A stretch of 64,000 bases of DNA from an uncultured Oscillospiraceae bacterium (GTDB lineage Bacteria > Bacillota > Clostridia > Oscillospirales > Oscillospiraceae), in NCBI GenBank assembly GCA_949841355.1, contig CATKZP010000011.1, positions 23,787-87,786 on the forward strand, read 5' to 3'. Below the pieces are notes generated by a model, which saw nothing but the letters and a program-made list of their open reading frames with translations, did not search any database and had not been told where the DNA came from. This document shows, one piece after another, positions 44,590 through 54,619 of the stretch. Numbering within the stretch: the stretch's first letter is position 1; each line of letters begins with the position of its first letter. A program made the position numbers and the translations under genes.

Positions 44590-47583
44590 ATGAGCGACAT
44601 CATGCGGCCCATGCCCTTCGCCCAGCTGATGGACTGGGCGCTCACCGAGTACCGGACCCAGGGCAGTATTTTCGGCGTGTCCAGGCTGGTGCGCCGCGCC
44701 GGGGACCAGGCCCTGCCTATGTTCGAGGAGCAAATCGAATCCCCCTACGGCCCCGCCGCCGGGCCCCACACCCAGCTGGCCCAGAACATACTGGCCGCCT
44801 ACGCCGCCGGGGCGAGGTTCTTCGAGCTGAAAACCGTCCAGATCATGGACGGCGAGGAGCTGTCCAAGTGCGTGAGCAAGCCCTGCATCACCGCCGGGGA
44901 CGAGTGCTATAACTGCGAGTGGTCCACCGAGCTCACCGTGCCCCAGGCGTATGCCGAGTACGTCAAAGCGTGGTGGGCCTGCAAGCTGCTGGCCCGGGAG
45001 CTGGATCTGGGCGGCCCGGACGGCTTTGTGTTCAACATGTCGGTGGGCTACGACCTGGCGGGCATCCAGAGCGAGAAGATCGACCGCTACATCGAGGGCA
45101 TGAAGGACGCCTCCGGCTCCCAGGTGTGGCGGGAGTGCCTGGACTGGACGCTGGCCAACCTGGGCCGGTTTGAGAAGGTGGACGAGGGATATGTCCGCGC
45201 CGTCTCCCCCCGGGTGTCCCGTTCCATCACCGAGTCCACCCTCCACGGCTGTCCCCCCGACGAGATCGAGCGCATCGCCACCTACCTCATCACCGAAAAG
45301 GGCCTGAACACCTACGTGAAGTGCAATCCCACCCTGCTGGGCTACGACTTCGCCCGGAAAACCCTGGACAGCCTGGGCTTTGACTACATCGCCTTCGACG
45401 ACCACCACTTTGTGGAGGACTTGCAGTGGGCGGAGGCCGTCCCCATGTTCCGCCGCCTCCAGGCACTGTGCGCCCAGCGGGGGCTGGAGTTCGGCGTGAA
45501 GCTCACCAACACCTTCCCAGTGGACGTGGCGGCAAACGAGCTGCCCTCCAGCGAGATGTATATGTCCGGCCGGTCCCTGTACCCGCTGTCCCTCTCACTG
45601 GCGGGAATGCTGGCCCGCGAGTTCGATGGGAAGCTGCGCATATCCTACTCCGGCGGGGCGGACGCCGCCTCCATCCGGGGCCTGCTGGACGCGGGCATCT
45701 GGCCCATCACCATGGCCACCACCATTCTCAAGCCCGGCGGCTACCAGCGGCTGAGCCAGATCGCGGAGCTGCTGGCGGACATTGACTACGCCCCGTGGCA
45801 GGGGGTGGACCAGGCCAAGGTGTCCGCCCTGGCGGAGGCCATCCCGTCCGACGGCCACTGGACCAAGCCGGTGAAGCCCATGCCCAGCCGCAAGACGGAC
45901 CAAAAGGTGCCGCTGGTGGACTGCTTCCAGGCCCCCTGCCGTTCGGGGTGCCCCATCCAGCAGGACATACCCGCCTACCTCATGGCGGTGAAGGCCGGGA
46001 GGTACGAGGAGGCGCTGGATATCATCACCCGGCGCAACCCCCTGTCCTTCATCACCGGCACTATCTGCTCCCACCGCTGCCAGGACAAGTGTATGCGAAA
46101 CGCCTACGACGAGAGCGTCTACATCCGCGCCCAGAAGCTGAAGGCGGCTCAGGGCGGTTTTGCCTCCCTGCTGCCCAGGCTGAAGCCGGGGGCGGCGGTG
46201 AGCGGCAAAAGAGCGGCCGTGGTGGGCGGCGGTCCGGCGGGCATGGCGGCGGCGTTCTTCCTGGGCCGGGCGGGGGTGGACGTCACCCTGTTCGAGGCCC
46301 GGGACGCCCTGGGCGGCATCGTCCGCCACGTGATCCCGGAGTTCCGCATCTCCCATGAGGCCATCGACAACGACGTGAAGATCATGGAGGCCATGGGGGT
46401 AAAGGTGAAGCTGAACACCCGGGTCGGTGATCTCCGCGCCCTGCGGGGCGAGTTTGGGCACGTGATCGTGGCGGCGGGGGCCTGGGAGCCCGGCCGCGCG
46501 GGCCTGGAATACGGCCGGGAGCTGAACGTGCTCACCTTCCTGGAGGGGGCGAAGAAGGCCCCTGAGACCTTGGAGCTGGGGGAGAACGTGGTGGTCGTCG
46601 GCGGCGGAAACACCGCCATGGACGCCGCCCGGGCGGCCAAGCGCATACCCGGCGTGAAGCGGGTGTCCCTGGTGTACCGCCGCACGAAGCGCTATATGCC
46701 CGCCGACCAGGAGGAACTGGAGCTGGCCCTGGCCGACGGCGTGGAGTTCCGGGAGCTGCTCTCGCCCGTGGGCGTCAAGGACGGCGTGCTCACCTGTAAG
46801 ATGATGGAGCTGGGCGCCCACGACGCGTCCGGACGGCGCTCCCCCGTGGACACGGGCCGGACGGCGGAGGTGCCCGCCGATACGGTGATCGCCGCCGTGG
46901 GCGAGCGGGTAGACACCGCCCTCTATACTGCCAACGGCCTGGCGGTGGACAGCCGGGGCAGGGCTGTGGTAGACTTGGAGACGATGGAGTCCAGCGTGGA
47001 GGGCATTTACGTGGTGGGCGACGGCCAGAAGGGCCCCGGCACGGTGGTGGAGGCCATCGCGGGGGCCATGAAGGCCGCCCAGGCCATCCATGGCTTTGAC
47101 GTGGACGCCTTTGCGGACAAGAACGTGAACCCGGACTACGCCGCCCCCCTGGCCAAGCGGGGGGTCGTGTGCACCGACTGCGCCTCCTGCGAGGACGGCC
47201 GCTGCCTGGGCTGCGCCACCGTGTGCGAGACCTGCGCCGAGGTGTGCCCCAACCGGGCCAACGTGGCAGTCCGGGTGGAGGGACTGCGCCAGCGGCAGAT
47301 CGTCCACGTGGACGGCATGTGTAACGAGTGCGGCAACTGCGCGGTGTTCTGCCCCTACGACAGCGCGCCCTACCGGGACAAGTTCACCCTGTTCTGGAGC
47401 CGGGAGGACTTCGACCACAGCGAAAACCAGGGCTTCCTGCGGCTGGACGGGAACAAGACCCTGGTGCGCTTCGCCGGAGAGGTCAGGGAATACGACGTGT
47501 CCGACCCCGCCTGCGGACTGTATGCCCCCCTGCGCCGCCTGATCCGCGCGGTGTATGACAATTACGCCTATCTGCTGGGGTAA
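44590..47583 (+). CDS. ygfK: YgfK, putative selenate reductase subunit / Fe-S flavoprotein oxidoreductase
   Basis: The 997-residue protein combines an N-terminal barrel of dihydroorotate/dihydropyrimidine-dehydrogenase type (about residues 1-420; HGCPPDEIERI and VKCNPTLLGYDFARKTL) with a GltD-like FAD/NAD(P)H part (VVGGGPAGMAAAFFLGRAG at about 540, VVGGGNTAMDAARAAKR at about 673) and ferredoxin-like cysteine clusters (CRSGCPIQQDIPAY, CSHRCQDKCMR and, near the end, CNECGNCAVFCPYD). It is annotated in the family as a putative selenate reductase, but conserved linkage with purine genes suggests it reduces an oxopurine. I chose the ATG at 44590, preceded by GGAGG; a TTG at 44575 lies within that site. 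Confidence 0.92.
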   Translation: MSDIMRPMPFAQLMDWALTEYRTQGSIFGVSRLVRRAGDQALPMFEEQIESPYGPAAGPHTQLAQNILAAYAAGARFFELKTVQIMDGEELSKCVSKPCITAGDECYNCEWSTELTVPQAYAEYVKAWWACKLLARELDLGGPDGFVFNMSVGYDLAGIQSEKIDRYIEGMKDASGSQVWRECLDWTLANLGRFEKVDEGYVRAVSPRVSRSITESTLHGCPPDEIERIATYLITEKGLNTYVKCNPTLLGYDFARKTLDSLGFDYIAFDDHHFVEDLQWAEAVPMFRRLQALCAQRGLEFGVKLTNTFPVDVAANELPSSEMYMSGRSLYPLSLSLAGMLAREFDGKLRISYSGGADAASIRGLLDAGIWPITMATTILKPGGYQRLSQIAELLADIDYAPWQGVDQAKVSALAEAIPSDGHWTKPVKPMPSRKTDQKVPLVDCFQAPCRSGCPIQQDIPAYLMAVKAGRYEEALDIITRRNPLSFITGTICSHRCQDKCMRNAYDESVYIRAQKLKAAQGGFASLLPRLKPGAAVSGKRAAVVGGGPAGMAAAFFLGRAGVDVTLFEARDALGGIVRHVIPEFRISHEAIDNDVKIMEAMGVKVKLNTRVGDLRALRGEFGHVIVAAGAWEPGRAGLEYGRELNVLTFLEGAKKAPETLELGENVVVVGGGNTAMDAARAAKRIPGVKRVSLVYRRTKRYMPADQEELELALADGVEFRELLSPVGVKDGVLTCKMMELGAHDASGRRSPVDTGRTAEVPADTVIAAVGERVDTALYTANGLAVDSRGRAVVDLETMESSVEGIYVVGDGQKGPGTVVEAIAGAMKAAQAIHGFDVDAFADKNVNPDYAAPLAKRGVVCTDCASCEDGRCLGCATVCETCAEVCPNRANVAVRVEGLRQRQIVHVDGMCNECGNCAVFCPYDSAPYRDKFTLFWSREDFDHSENQGFLRLDGNKTLVRFAGEVREYDVSDPACGLYAPLRRLIRAVYDNYAYLLG

Positions 47584-47596
47584 GGAGGGAACACCC

Positions 47597-50184
47597 ATGA
47601 GCGAGACCTACAGCTTTACCGTCAACGGCGTTTTGCGGGAGACGGCGGAGGATAAGCCCCTGCTGCGCTACCTCCGGGACGATCTGCGCCTGACCTCCTG
47701 CAAGGACGGGTGCAGCGAGGGGGCCTGCGGCACCTGCACCATCGCGGCGGACGGCAAGGCTGTGCGGGCCTGCATCCTCACCACCAAAAAGGCCGCGGGG
47801 AAAAACATCCTCACCGTGGAGGGCTTGAGCGTGGCGGAGAAGGAGGCCTTTGTCTACGCCTTCGGCAAGGTGGGGGCGGTGCAGTGCGGCTTCTGCATCC
47901 CCGGCATGGTGATGGCGGGCAAGGCTCTGCTGGACGCCACTCCCAACCCCACCGAGGGAGAGATCAAAAAGGCCATCCGGGGGAACGTGTGCCGCTGCAC
48001 CGGCTACAAGAAGATCATCGAGGGCATCTCTCTGGCCGGGCCGTCCTGCGGGGCGAGGTGGAAATCGACCCCGATCTGGAAAGGGGGGATACCTTTGGCG
48101 TGGGCGACCGGGCCTTCCGCACCGACGTGCGCCCCAAGGTGCTGGGCTATGGACAGTACCCCGACGACGTATACATGGACGGCATGGTTTACGCTTCCGC
48201 CGTCCGCTCGGAGTACCCCAGGGCGCGGGTGCTGAGCATCGACGCCGCTCCCGCTCTGGCCCTGCCGGGGGTGCTGGCGGTGCTGACGGCCCAGGAGGTG
48301 CCCAACAATAAGGTGGGCCACATCCAGCAGGACTGGGACGTGATGATCGCCCAGGGGGAGGTTACCCGCTGCGTGGGGGACGCCCTCTGCCTGGTGGTCG
48401 CGGAGAGCGAGTACATTTTGAAGCAGGCCAAGGCGGCGGTGAAGATTCAGTACGAGCCGCTGGAGCCGGTGCGCGATATCCGCGAGGCCATGGCGGACGG
48501 CGCGCCCCTGGTCCACTCCAAGGGGAACCTGTGCCAGTCCCGCCACGTCACCCGGGGGGACGCCAAGGCCGCCCTGGCCAGATCCAAATACACCGTCACC
48601 CGGAGCTACAAGACCCCCTTCACCGAGCACGCCTTTTTGGAGCCGGAGTGCGCCGTGGCCTTCCTCTACAAGGATGGGGTGAAGGTGTATTCCACTGACC
48701 AGGGCGTCTACGACACCCGCCACGAAATCGCCATCATGCTGGGCTGGGAGCCGGAGCGCATTGTGGTGGAGAACAAGCTGGTGGGGGGCGGCTTCGGCGG
48801 CAAGGAGGATGTGTCGGTGCAGCACCTGGCGGCGCTGGCGGCGTTAAAGGTCAACCGCCCCGTGAAGGTGAAGCTGTCCCGGCAGGAGTCCATCCGCTTC
48901 CACCCCAAGCGCCACGCCATGGAGGGCACCTTTACCCTGGGCTGTGACGAGAACGGCGTGTTCACCGCCCTGGACTGCGACATCTACTTCGACACCGGAG
49001 CCTACGCCTCCCTGTGCGGGCCGGTGCTGGAGCGGGCCTGCACCCACTCCGTGGGGCCATACTGCTACCAGAATACCGACATACGGGGCTACGGCTATTA
49101 CACCAACAATCCCCCCGCCGGGGCCTTCCGGGGCTTCGGCGTGTGCCAGAGCGAGTTCGCCCTGGAATCCCTTATCAACCTGCTGGCGGAAAAAGTGGGC
49201 ATATCCCCCTGGGAGATCCGCTGGCGCAACGCCATCGAGCCGGGGAAGGCCCTCCCCAACGGCCAGATCGCGGACTGCTCCACCGCGCTGAAGGAGACGC
49301 TACTGGCGGTGAAGGACGCCTTCGAGTCCAATCCTGGCCGGGCGGGCATCGCCTGCGCCATGAAGAACGCGGGCGTGGGGGTGGGCCTGCCGGACAAGGG
49401 CCGCTGCAAGCTGGCGGTGGAGGAGGGCGTGGTAAAGCTCTACTCCGCCGCGTCGGACATCGGCCAGGGCTGCGCCACCGTGTTTTTGCAGATCCTGTCC
49501 CAGACTACCGGACTGCCCCTGGAGAAGCTGCGGAACATGGGCAGCAATTCCGAGGTGGCCCCCGACTCGGGCACCACCTCCGGCTCCCGTCAGACCCTCA
49601 TCACCGGCGAGGCGGTGCGCATGGCGGCGGCGGAGCTGAAGGCCGCGCTGGACGAAAACGGCGGCGACCTGTCCAAGCTGGAGGGGCGGGCGTTTTTCGC
49701 GGAGTTCTTCGACCGCACCGACAAGCTGGGGGCCGACAAGCCCAACCCCAAGAGCCACGTGGCCTACGGCTTCGCCACCCATGTGGTGGTGCTGGACGAC
49801 GACGGCAGGGTGAAAGAGGTCTGGGCCGCCCACGACTCGGGCAGGGTGGTGAACCCCACCTCCATCCAGGGGCAGATCGAGGGCGGGGTGCTCATGGGGC
49901 TGGGCTATGCCCTCACCGAGGACTTCCCCCTGAAGGACTGCGTGCCCACCGCCAAATTCGGCACCCTGGGCCTGATGCGGGCCGACCAGATCCCCGACAT
50001 ACACGCCGTCTATGTGGAGAAGGAGGAGCTGCTCCCCTTCGCCTACGGCGCCAAGGGCATCGGTGAGATCGCCACCATCCCCACCGCTCCGGCGGTTCAG
50101 GGCGCCTACTACGCCATGGACCACGTGCTGCGCCCCAGCCTGCCCATGGAAAACACATACTATCGCAAGCCGAAGAAAGGTTGA
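47597..50184 (+). pseudogene. selenium-dependent xanthine dehydrogenase, interrupted by an apparent -1 frameshift
   Basis: Residues 1 to about 148 (frame of 47597) form the [2Fe-2S] domain with CKDGCSEGACGTCTI and CGFCIPGMVM and GNVCRCTGYKKIIEG. Reading then breaks, and from about 48042 the molybdenum-cofactor domain continues in the -1 frame (VLRGEVEID, later GGGFGGKEDV, GAFRGFGV, GIGEIATIP with the active-site Glu) to the stop at 50184. Together they make about 861 residues, the size of fused Se-dependent xanthine dehydrogenases. One extra G in the GGG run at 48038-48040 would restore a single frame. No Sec codon is needed in this family; selenium is a labile cofactor. It may be a real mutation, a sequencing error, or recoding. 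As written, the first frame ends at 48235. Confidence 0.85.
48030..48045 (+). other. frameshift site in the xanthine dehydrogenase gene
   Basis: The text CTCTGGCCGGGCCGTC codes SLAGPS in the upstream frame, but homology resumes as AVLRGE in the -1 frame. A missing G in the GGG run explains the break. No classical slippery heptamer is present. Confidence 0.75.
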
Positions 50185-50191
50185 TGCTCCC

Positions 50192-51277
50192 ATGAAAAAG
50201 CGCCTGCTGAGCCTTGCGCTCCTGTCCGCGCTGCTGGTCCAGCTGCTGTCGGGCTGCGCCGCCGGGGCGGAGAACAGCGCCCCGCCCAGTCCGCAATCCA
50301 CCCCGCCCGCCGCCGCGGAGCCGGCCCAGACCCAGCCCGCAGAGAGCTATCCCGCCCCCATCACCGTCACCGACCAGGCGGGCCGGACGGTCACGCTGGA
50401 GAAACCGGCGGAAAAAATCGTGTCCTGCTACTATCTGGTCACCGCGTCCCTGCTCACCCTGGGGCAGAAGGACAAAATCGTGGGCATTGAGATGAAGGCC
50501 GGCAGCCGGGAGCTTTACCGGCTGTGCGCCCCGGAATTTTTGGATCTGCCCGGGGTGGGATCCGGCAAGGAGACCAATATTGAGGCCATCGCCGCCCTGG
50601 AGCCGGATCTGGTGCTGCTGCCCAGCAAGCAGCTGGAGGCGGCGGACACCCTGGCCGGCCTGGGCATCCCCGCCGCCGTGGTGGAGCCGGAGAGCTACGA
50701 GGCGTTCAACGAGCTGATCGCCATGCTGGGGGCGCTGTGCGGCTGCGGGGACAGGGCGGCGGAGCTTACCGCCTACTACGACGGCGTGGTGGAGCGGGTG
50801 AGCGCCCTGACCAAGGACGCGGAGCGGCCCTCCGTCTACTTGTGCGGCGAGGCGTCCTGGCTGCGCTCCTGCGCCGGGGGGATGTACCAGCGGGAGCTCA
50901 TTGAGCTGGCGGGGGGAGCCTGCGTGTCCGCGGAGCTTCCCGGGACCAAGTGGGCGGACATCTCCGCCGAGCAGCTGGCCGCCTGGGACCCGGAGGTAAT
51001 GTTCTCCGTGTCCTACGCCGAGTACGCTTTGGACGACATTCGCAGCGACGCGGCTCTAACGGGGGTGAGGGCGGTGGCGGAGGACCGGATTTACACCGTC
51101 CCGTCGGAGATCGAGGCGTGGGACTATCCCCAGCCCTCCTCCATCCTGGGCCTGCTGTGGATGACCCATATGCTCCACCCGGAGCTGGTGAGCCGGGAGG
51201 AGTACGTCAGCGAGGCCCAGGCGTTTTATCAGACCTATTTCGGCCTGGAGGTATCCAAAGAGCAGCTTGGTATTTAA
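50192..51277 (+). CDS. FecB/TroA-type ABC transporter substrate-binding lipoprotein
   Basis: The 361-residue protein has a lipoprotein signal ending in LLSGC (Cys about residue 19), a Pro/Ala-rich linker, and the periplasmic binding fold of iron-siderophore/B12/molybdate binders (ITVTDQAGRTVTLEKPAEKIVSC, EAIAALEPDLVLLPS). The ligand cannot be read from sequence. The gene starts 8 bases after the xanthine dehydrogenase stop, inside the purine cluster, which raises the possibility of molybdate or another cofactor precursor. A GAAAGG site lies upstream of the ATG. Confidence 0.88.
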   Translation: MKKRLLSLALLSALLVQLLSGCAAGAENSAPPSPQSTPPAAAEPAQTQPAESYPAPITVTDQAGRTVTLEKPAEKIVSCYYLVTASLLTLGQKDKIVGIEMKAGSRELYRLCAPEFLDLPGVGSGKETNIEAIAALEPDLVLLPSKQLEAADTLAGLGIPAAVVEPESYEAFNELIAMLGALCGCGDRAAELTAYYDGVVERVSALTKDAERPSVYLCGEASWLRSCAGGMYQRELIELAGGACVSAELPGTKWADISAEQLAAWDPEVMFSVSYAEYALDDIRSDAALTGVRAVAEDRIYTVPSEIEAWDYPQPSSILGLLWMTHMLHPELVSREEYVSEAQAFYQTYFGLEVSKEQLGI

Positions 51278-51290
51278 AACTACTAATGGG

Positions 51291-51323
51291 GCCCCCGCGA
51301 AGCCGCCCTTTGGCTTCGTGGGG
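51291..51323 (+). other. hairpin between the binding protein and the permease
   Basis: CCCCGCGAAGCC pairs with GGCTTCGTGGGG around a 7-base loop with one G-U pair. There is no T-run, so it may set relative mRNA levels. Confidence 0.45.
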
Positions 51324-51379
51324 AGAGGAGAAGCAAGGGAGCCAAGCGGACTTTGCTTTGACGAAGGGAGGCCTCCGGC

Positions 51380-52372
51380 ATGAAGAGACGATCCTGGCTG
51401 GGATTGTGGCTGCTGCTGGCGGCCTCCTTCCTGCTGTCCTGCCTATGCGGGCGGTATCCGCTGAGCGTGGCCGACCTGTGGCGCATCCTCACCGGACGGG
51501 CGGCGGGGACCATGATGGAAAACGTGTTTTGGAACATCCGGGTGGCCCGCACCTGCGTCACCGGCCTGTGCGGAGCGGCTCTGGCTCTGGCGGGGTTTGT
51601 GTATCAGGGTCTGTTCCGCAACCCCCTGGTGTCCCCCGATGTGCTGGGGGTGAGCGGCGGGGCCTCGGTGGGGGCCATCTGCGCCATTTTGTTCTGGGGC
51701 GGGTCCATGGCCGCCTTGCAGCTCCTGTCCTTCGCGGGAGGAGTGGCGGCGGTGGCGCTGTCCCTGCTGCTGGCCCGGGCCATCGGAGGGGACCGCCATT
51801 TCAGCCTCATCATGTCGGGCATCGTATGGGGGGCGCTGGCCAACGCCGCCATCATGGCGCTGAAGTATATGGCCGACCCCGCCCAGCAGCTGGCGGTCAT
51901 CGACTACTGGCTCATGGGCAGCTTCAGCCTGGCCGGATGGGAGGAGCTGCGGAGCGCCGCGCCGCTGATTCTGGCCGCCGGGGCGGCTCTCACCCTGCTG
52001 CGCTACCGGCTGAAGGTGCTCACCCTGGGGGATGAGGAGGCCGCCGGACTGGGGGTGGCGGTGGGGCCGGTGCGCCTGGCCTGCGTGGGCTGTGCCACGG
52101 TGCTGGTAGCGGCCAGCGTGTCGGTGAGCGGCATTGTGTCCTGGGTGGGGCTGATTGTGCCCCATCTGGTGCGCGCGGTGCTGGGGGACGACTTCGAGGC
52201 CAACTTTCTCCAGTCCATCCTGTGCGGGGCGGCCCTGCTGCTGCTGGCGGACACCCTGGCCCGGAGCCTGCTGCCCTCGGAAATCCCCATCAGCATTCTC
52301 ACCTCCCTCATCGGGGCGGTATTTCTGGCGGGGTTTCTGCTGCGCCGGAACAGGGGGGAGCGGCCATGCTGA
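51380..52372 (+). CDS. FecCD family ABC transporter permease
   Basis: The 330-residue protein has about ten membrane helices and typical FecCD motifs: GLCGAALALAGFVYQGLFRNPLVSPDVLGVSGGASVG near the N-terminus and SGIVSWVGLIVPHLVRAVLG near the C-terminus. It forms the channel of the importer with the binding protein before it and the ATPase after it. A GGGAGG site precedes the ATG. The class transports iron-siderophores, cobalamin, haem or molybdate. Confidence 0.92.
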   Translation: MKRRSWLGLWLLLAASFLLSCLCGRYPLSVADLWRILTGRAAGTMMENVFWNIRVARTCVTGLCGAALALAGFVYQGLFRNPLVSPDVLGVSGGASVGAICAILFWGGSMAALQLLSFAGGVAAVALSLLLARAIGGDRHFSLIMSGIVWGALANAAIMALKYMADPAQQLAVIDYWLMGSFSLAGWEELRSAAPLILAAGAALTLLRYRLKVLTLGDEEAAGLGVAVGPVRLACVGCATVLVAASVSVSGIVSWVGLIVPHLVRAVLGDDFEANFLQSILCGAALLLLADTLARSLLPSEIPISILTSLIGAVFLAGFLLRRNRGERPC

Positions 52373-53145
52373 GTGTGGAAGGGCTGACGGTATGCCGGGG
52401 CGGGCGGCTGGTGCTGGACGGCGTGAGCTTTGCCCTGCGCCCCGGGGAGGTGACGGCGGTGCTGGGGCTGAACGGCGCGGGCAAAACCACCCTGATTAAG
52501 GCCGTTTTGGGCTTTATTCCGCAGCAGGGGGGCCGGCTGACGGCGGACGGGCAGGCGCTGGACAAGCTCTCCCCCTCCGCCCGGGCCAGGAAGCTGGCCT
52601 ATGTGCCCCAGAGCGATGAGGGGGGCGTTTCCTACCGGACGGAGGACTTTGTCTCCATGGGGGCCACGGCCAGCCTGGGAGCCTTCGCCCGGCCGGGGCG
52701 GGAGGAGCTCCGGCGGGCGCAGGATATTCTGCGGGCGCTGAGCTGCGGCAGCCTCATCGGCCGGTCCATGGCCGCGCTCAGCGGCGGGGAGCGCCGGATG
52801 GCCTATCTGGCCCGGGCGGTGATGCAGGACGCGGCGTACCTGCTGCTGGACGAACCGGCCGCCTCCCTGGATTTTTCCCGGCAGCACAGCTTTTTGGGCA
52901 GCCTGCGGGACTATGTCCGGCGGCGGGGTGCGGGGTGCCTGCTGTCCGTCCACGCCCCCGAGCTGGCCTACGCCTATGCCGACCGGCTGCTTGTGCTCCA
53001 CGACCGCCGGGTGCTGCTGGACGTGGGACGGGACGGGGCGCAGTTCGAGGAAGAGCTGGCGCGTGCGCTGAGGACCCTGTACGGCCCGGCCCTGCGCATG
53101 GAGGTCTGGAAGGGCGGGCTGGCGCTGGGCTGGGAAGCGCCCTGA
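52366..53145 (+). CDS. ABC transporter ATP-binding protein (FepC/BtuD type)
   Basis: The 259-residue protein has Walker A GLNGAGKTT (about residue 37), the Q-loop YVPQSDEG, the signature LSGGERRM (about residue 138), Walker B LLLDEPAASLD and the switch His in SVHAPELA. It overlaps the permease gene by 7 bases. With the two genes before it, it makes a complete importer. Confidence 0.92.
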   Translation: MLSVEGLTVCRGGRLVLDGVSFALRPGEVTAVLGLNGAGKTTLIKAVLGFIPQQGGRLTADGQALDKLSPSARARKLAYVPQSDEGGVSYRTEDFVSMGATASLGAFARPGREELRRAQDILRALSCGSLIGRSMAALSGGERRMAYLARAVMQDAAYLLLDEPAASLDFSRQHSFLGSLRDYVRRRGAGCLLSVHAPELAYAYADRLLVLHDRRVLLDVGRDGAQFEEELARALRTLYGPALRMEVWKGGLALGWEAP

Positions 53146-53171
53146 AGCGGGGCGCGGGCTTGTTGAAGATT

Positions 53172-53213
53172 CAAAGGCGTCTGGCCGCGGCTGCGGCGGG
53201 CGCCTTTGTTTTC
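53172..53213 (+). terminator. terminator after the ABC genes
   Basis: CAAAGGCG and CGCCTTTG enclose a GC-rich loop region, followed by TTTTCTTT. Confidence 0.7.
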
Positions 53214-53288
53214 TTTGGCAAAAACCGGCCCTCCGGCTTGGTGAATATGATGTTTTTTTAGATAGGCTAAATTTTTTTTAGAATTCCC

Positions 53289-53316
53289 TTGACATGGGCG
53301 CAGGGCGTGGTATGAT
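53289..53316 (+). promoter_or_regulatory. promoter of the dpaL operon
   Basis: TTGACA (53289-53294) and TATGAT (53311-53316) are 16 bases apart, about 55 bases before the dpaL ATG. Confidence 0.7.
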
Positions 53317-53370
53317 AGAGACACAAACAAAAAATAAGCAAGACAGAAAAATATTTAGGAGGTTCTTTCC

Positions 53371-54585
53371 ATGCGCGATCCCATCCAATGGGTCCTGAAC
53401 CGGATGCCCCCCAGCGGGGACCGGTATTTGGAGGTCATGTCCATGGCCAACGCGGCCAAGGCCCGGGCCTTCCACCGCTCGTTTCCCCAGTACGGCCTCA
53501 CCCCGCTGGCCGGCCTGCCCAACATGGCCGGACGGCTGGGCCTGGGCGGGCTGTGGGTGAAGGACGAGAGCTACCGCTTCGGCCTCAACGCCTTCAAGGT
53601 GCTGGGCGGCTCCTTCGCCATGGGGCGCTACATCGCCCAGGAGCTGGGCCGGGACGTGTCCCAGGTGGACTACGCCTACCTCACCGGCGAAAAGCTGAAA
53701 GAGGAGTTCGACCAGGCCACCTTCTTCACCGCCACCGACGGCAACCACGGCCGGGGGGTGGCCTGGGCGGCCAATAAGCTGGGCCAAAAGGCGGTGGTCC
53801 ACATGCCCAAGGGCAGCGCCAAGTCCCGCTTCGACAACATCGCCCGGGAGGGGGCCGCAGTCACCATCGAGGAGGTCAATTACGACGACTGCGTGCGTAT
53901 GGCCGCCGCCGAGGCCGCCCAGACCGAGCACGGCGTGGTGGTCCAGGACACCGCCTGGGAGGGCTACGAGGAGATCCCCGCCTGGATCATGCAGGGCTAC
54001 GGCACCATGGCCGGGGAGGCCGCCGAGCAGCTGAAGGCTGCCGGGGTGGAGCGCCCCACCCACGTGTTCGTCCAGGCCGGGGTAGGGTCCTTAGCCGGGG
54101 CGGTGGTGGGTTACTTCGCCAACCTGTACCCTGAAAACCCGCCCAAATTCATCGTCATGGAGGCCCGGATTGCCGACTGCCTCTACCAGGGGGCCAAGGC
54201 CGGGGACGGCGCGCCCCGCATGGTGGGCGGCGACCTCCAGACCATTATGGCGGGGCTGGCCTGCGGCGAGCCGAACACCATCTCCTGGGACATCCTGCGC
54301 AACCACGTGGACGCTTTCCTGTCCTGCCCCGACTGGGTGAGCGCGAAGGGGATGCGGATGCTGGCCGTACCCGTTAAGGGCGACCCGGCGGTGTGCTCCG
54401 GCGAGTCCGGCGCGGTGGGGATGGGCGTGATTTCCACCCTTATGACGGACAACAGCTACAAGGAGCTGCGGGAGGCCTTGGGGCTGGACGAGAGCTCCAA
54501 GGTGCTCATGTTCTCTACCGAGGGGGACACCGACCCAGAGAAGTACCAGGAGATCGTCTGGGGCGGAGCCTATCCCAGCGCTTGA
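53371..54585 (+). CDS. dpaL: diaminopropionate ammonia-lyase
   Basis: This PLP enzyme (YgeX) converts 2,3-diaminopropionate to pyruvate and two ammonia through a 2-aminoacrylate intermediate. The 404-residue protein has [17 protein letters not shown] with the PLP lysine, [13 protein letters not shown], the glycine loop [15 protein letters not shown], and late [11 protein letters not shown]. All match the family. It starts the second half of the purine cluster with its own promoter. The pathway product pyruvate fits use by the PFOR in this window. Confidence 0.95.
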   Translation: MRDPIQWVLNRMPPSGDRYLEVMSMANAAKARAFHRSFPQYGLTPLAGLPNMAGRLGLGGLWVKDESYRFGLNAFKVLGGSFAMGRYIAQELGRDVSQVDYAYLTGEKLKEEFDQATFFTATDGNHGRGVAWAANKLGQKAVVHMPKGSAKSRFDNIAREGAAVTIEEVNYDDCVRMAAAEAAQTEHGVVVQDTAWEGYEEIPAWIMQGYGTMAGEAAEQLKAAGVERPTHVFVQAGVGSLAGAVVGYFANLYPENPPKFIVMEARIADCLYQGAKAGDGAPRMVGGDLQTIMAGLACGEPNTISWDILRNHVDAFLSCPDWVSAKGMRMLAVPVKGDPAVCSGESGAVGMGVISTLMTDNSYKELREALGLDESSKVLMFSTEGDTDPEKYQEIVWGGAYPSA

Positions 54586-54619
54586 ACCAAAACAAATTAT
54601 CATATGGAGGGTATTCATC

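Noticed and set aside
45595..47598. Long minus-strand frame opposite ygfK
   Set aside because: No recognisable domain and composition typical of antisense to a GC-rich gene; ygfK on the plus strand has all its cofactor motifs.
48030..48045. Programmed -1 ribosomal frameshift in the xanthine dehydrogenase
   Set aside because: The direction fits, but no slippery heptamer (X XXY YYZ) or following strong pseudoknot is evident, and the family is made in one frame. A missing base is the simpler explanation.
47597..50184. Selenocysteine codon in the Se-dependent xanthine dehydrogenase
   Set aside because: No in-frame TGA is present in the conserved part, and selenium in this family is a labile cofactor.
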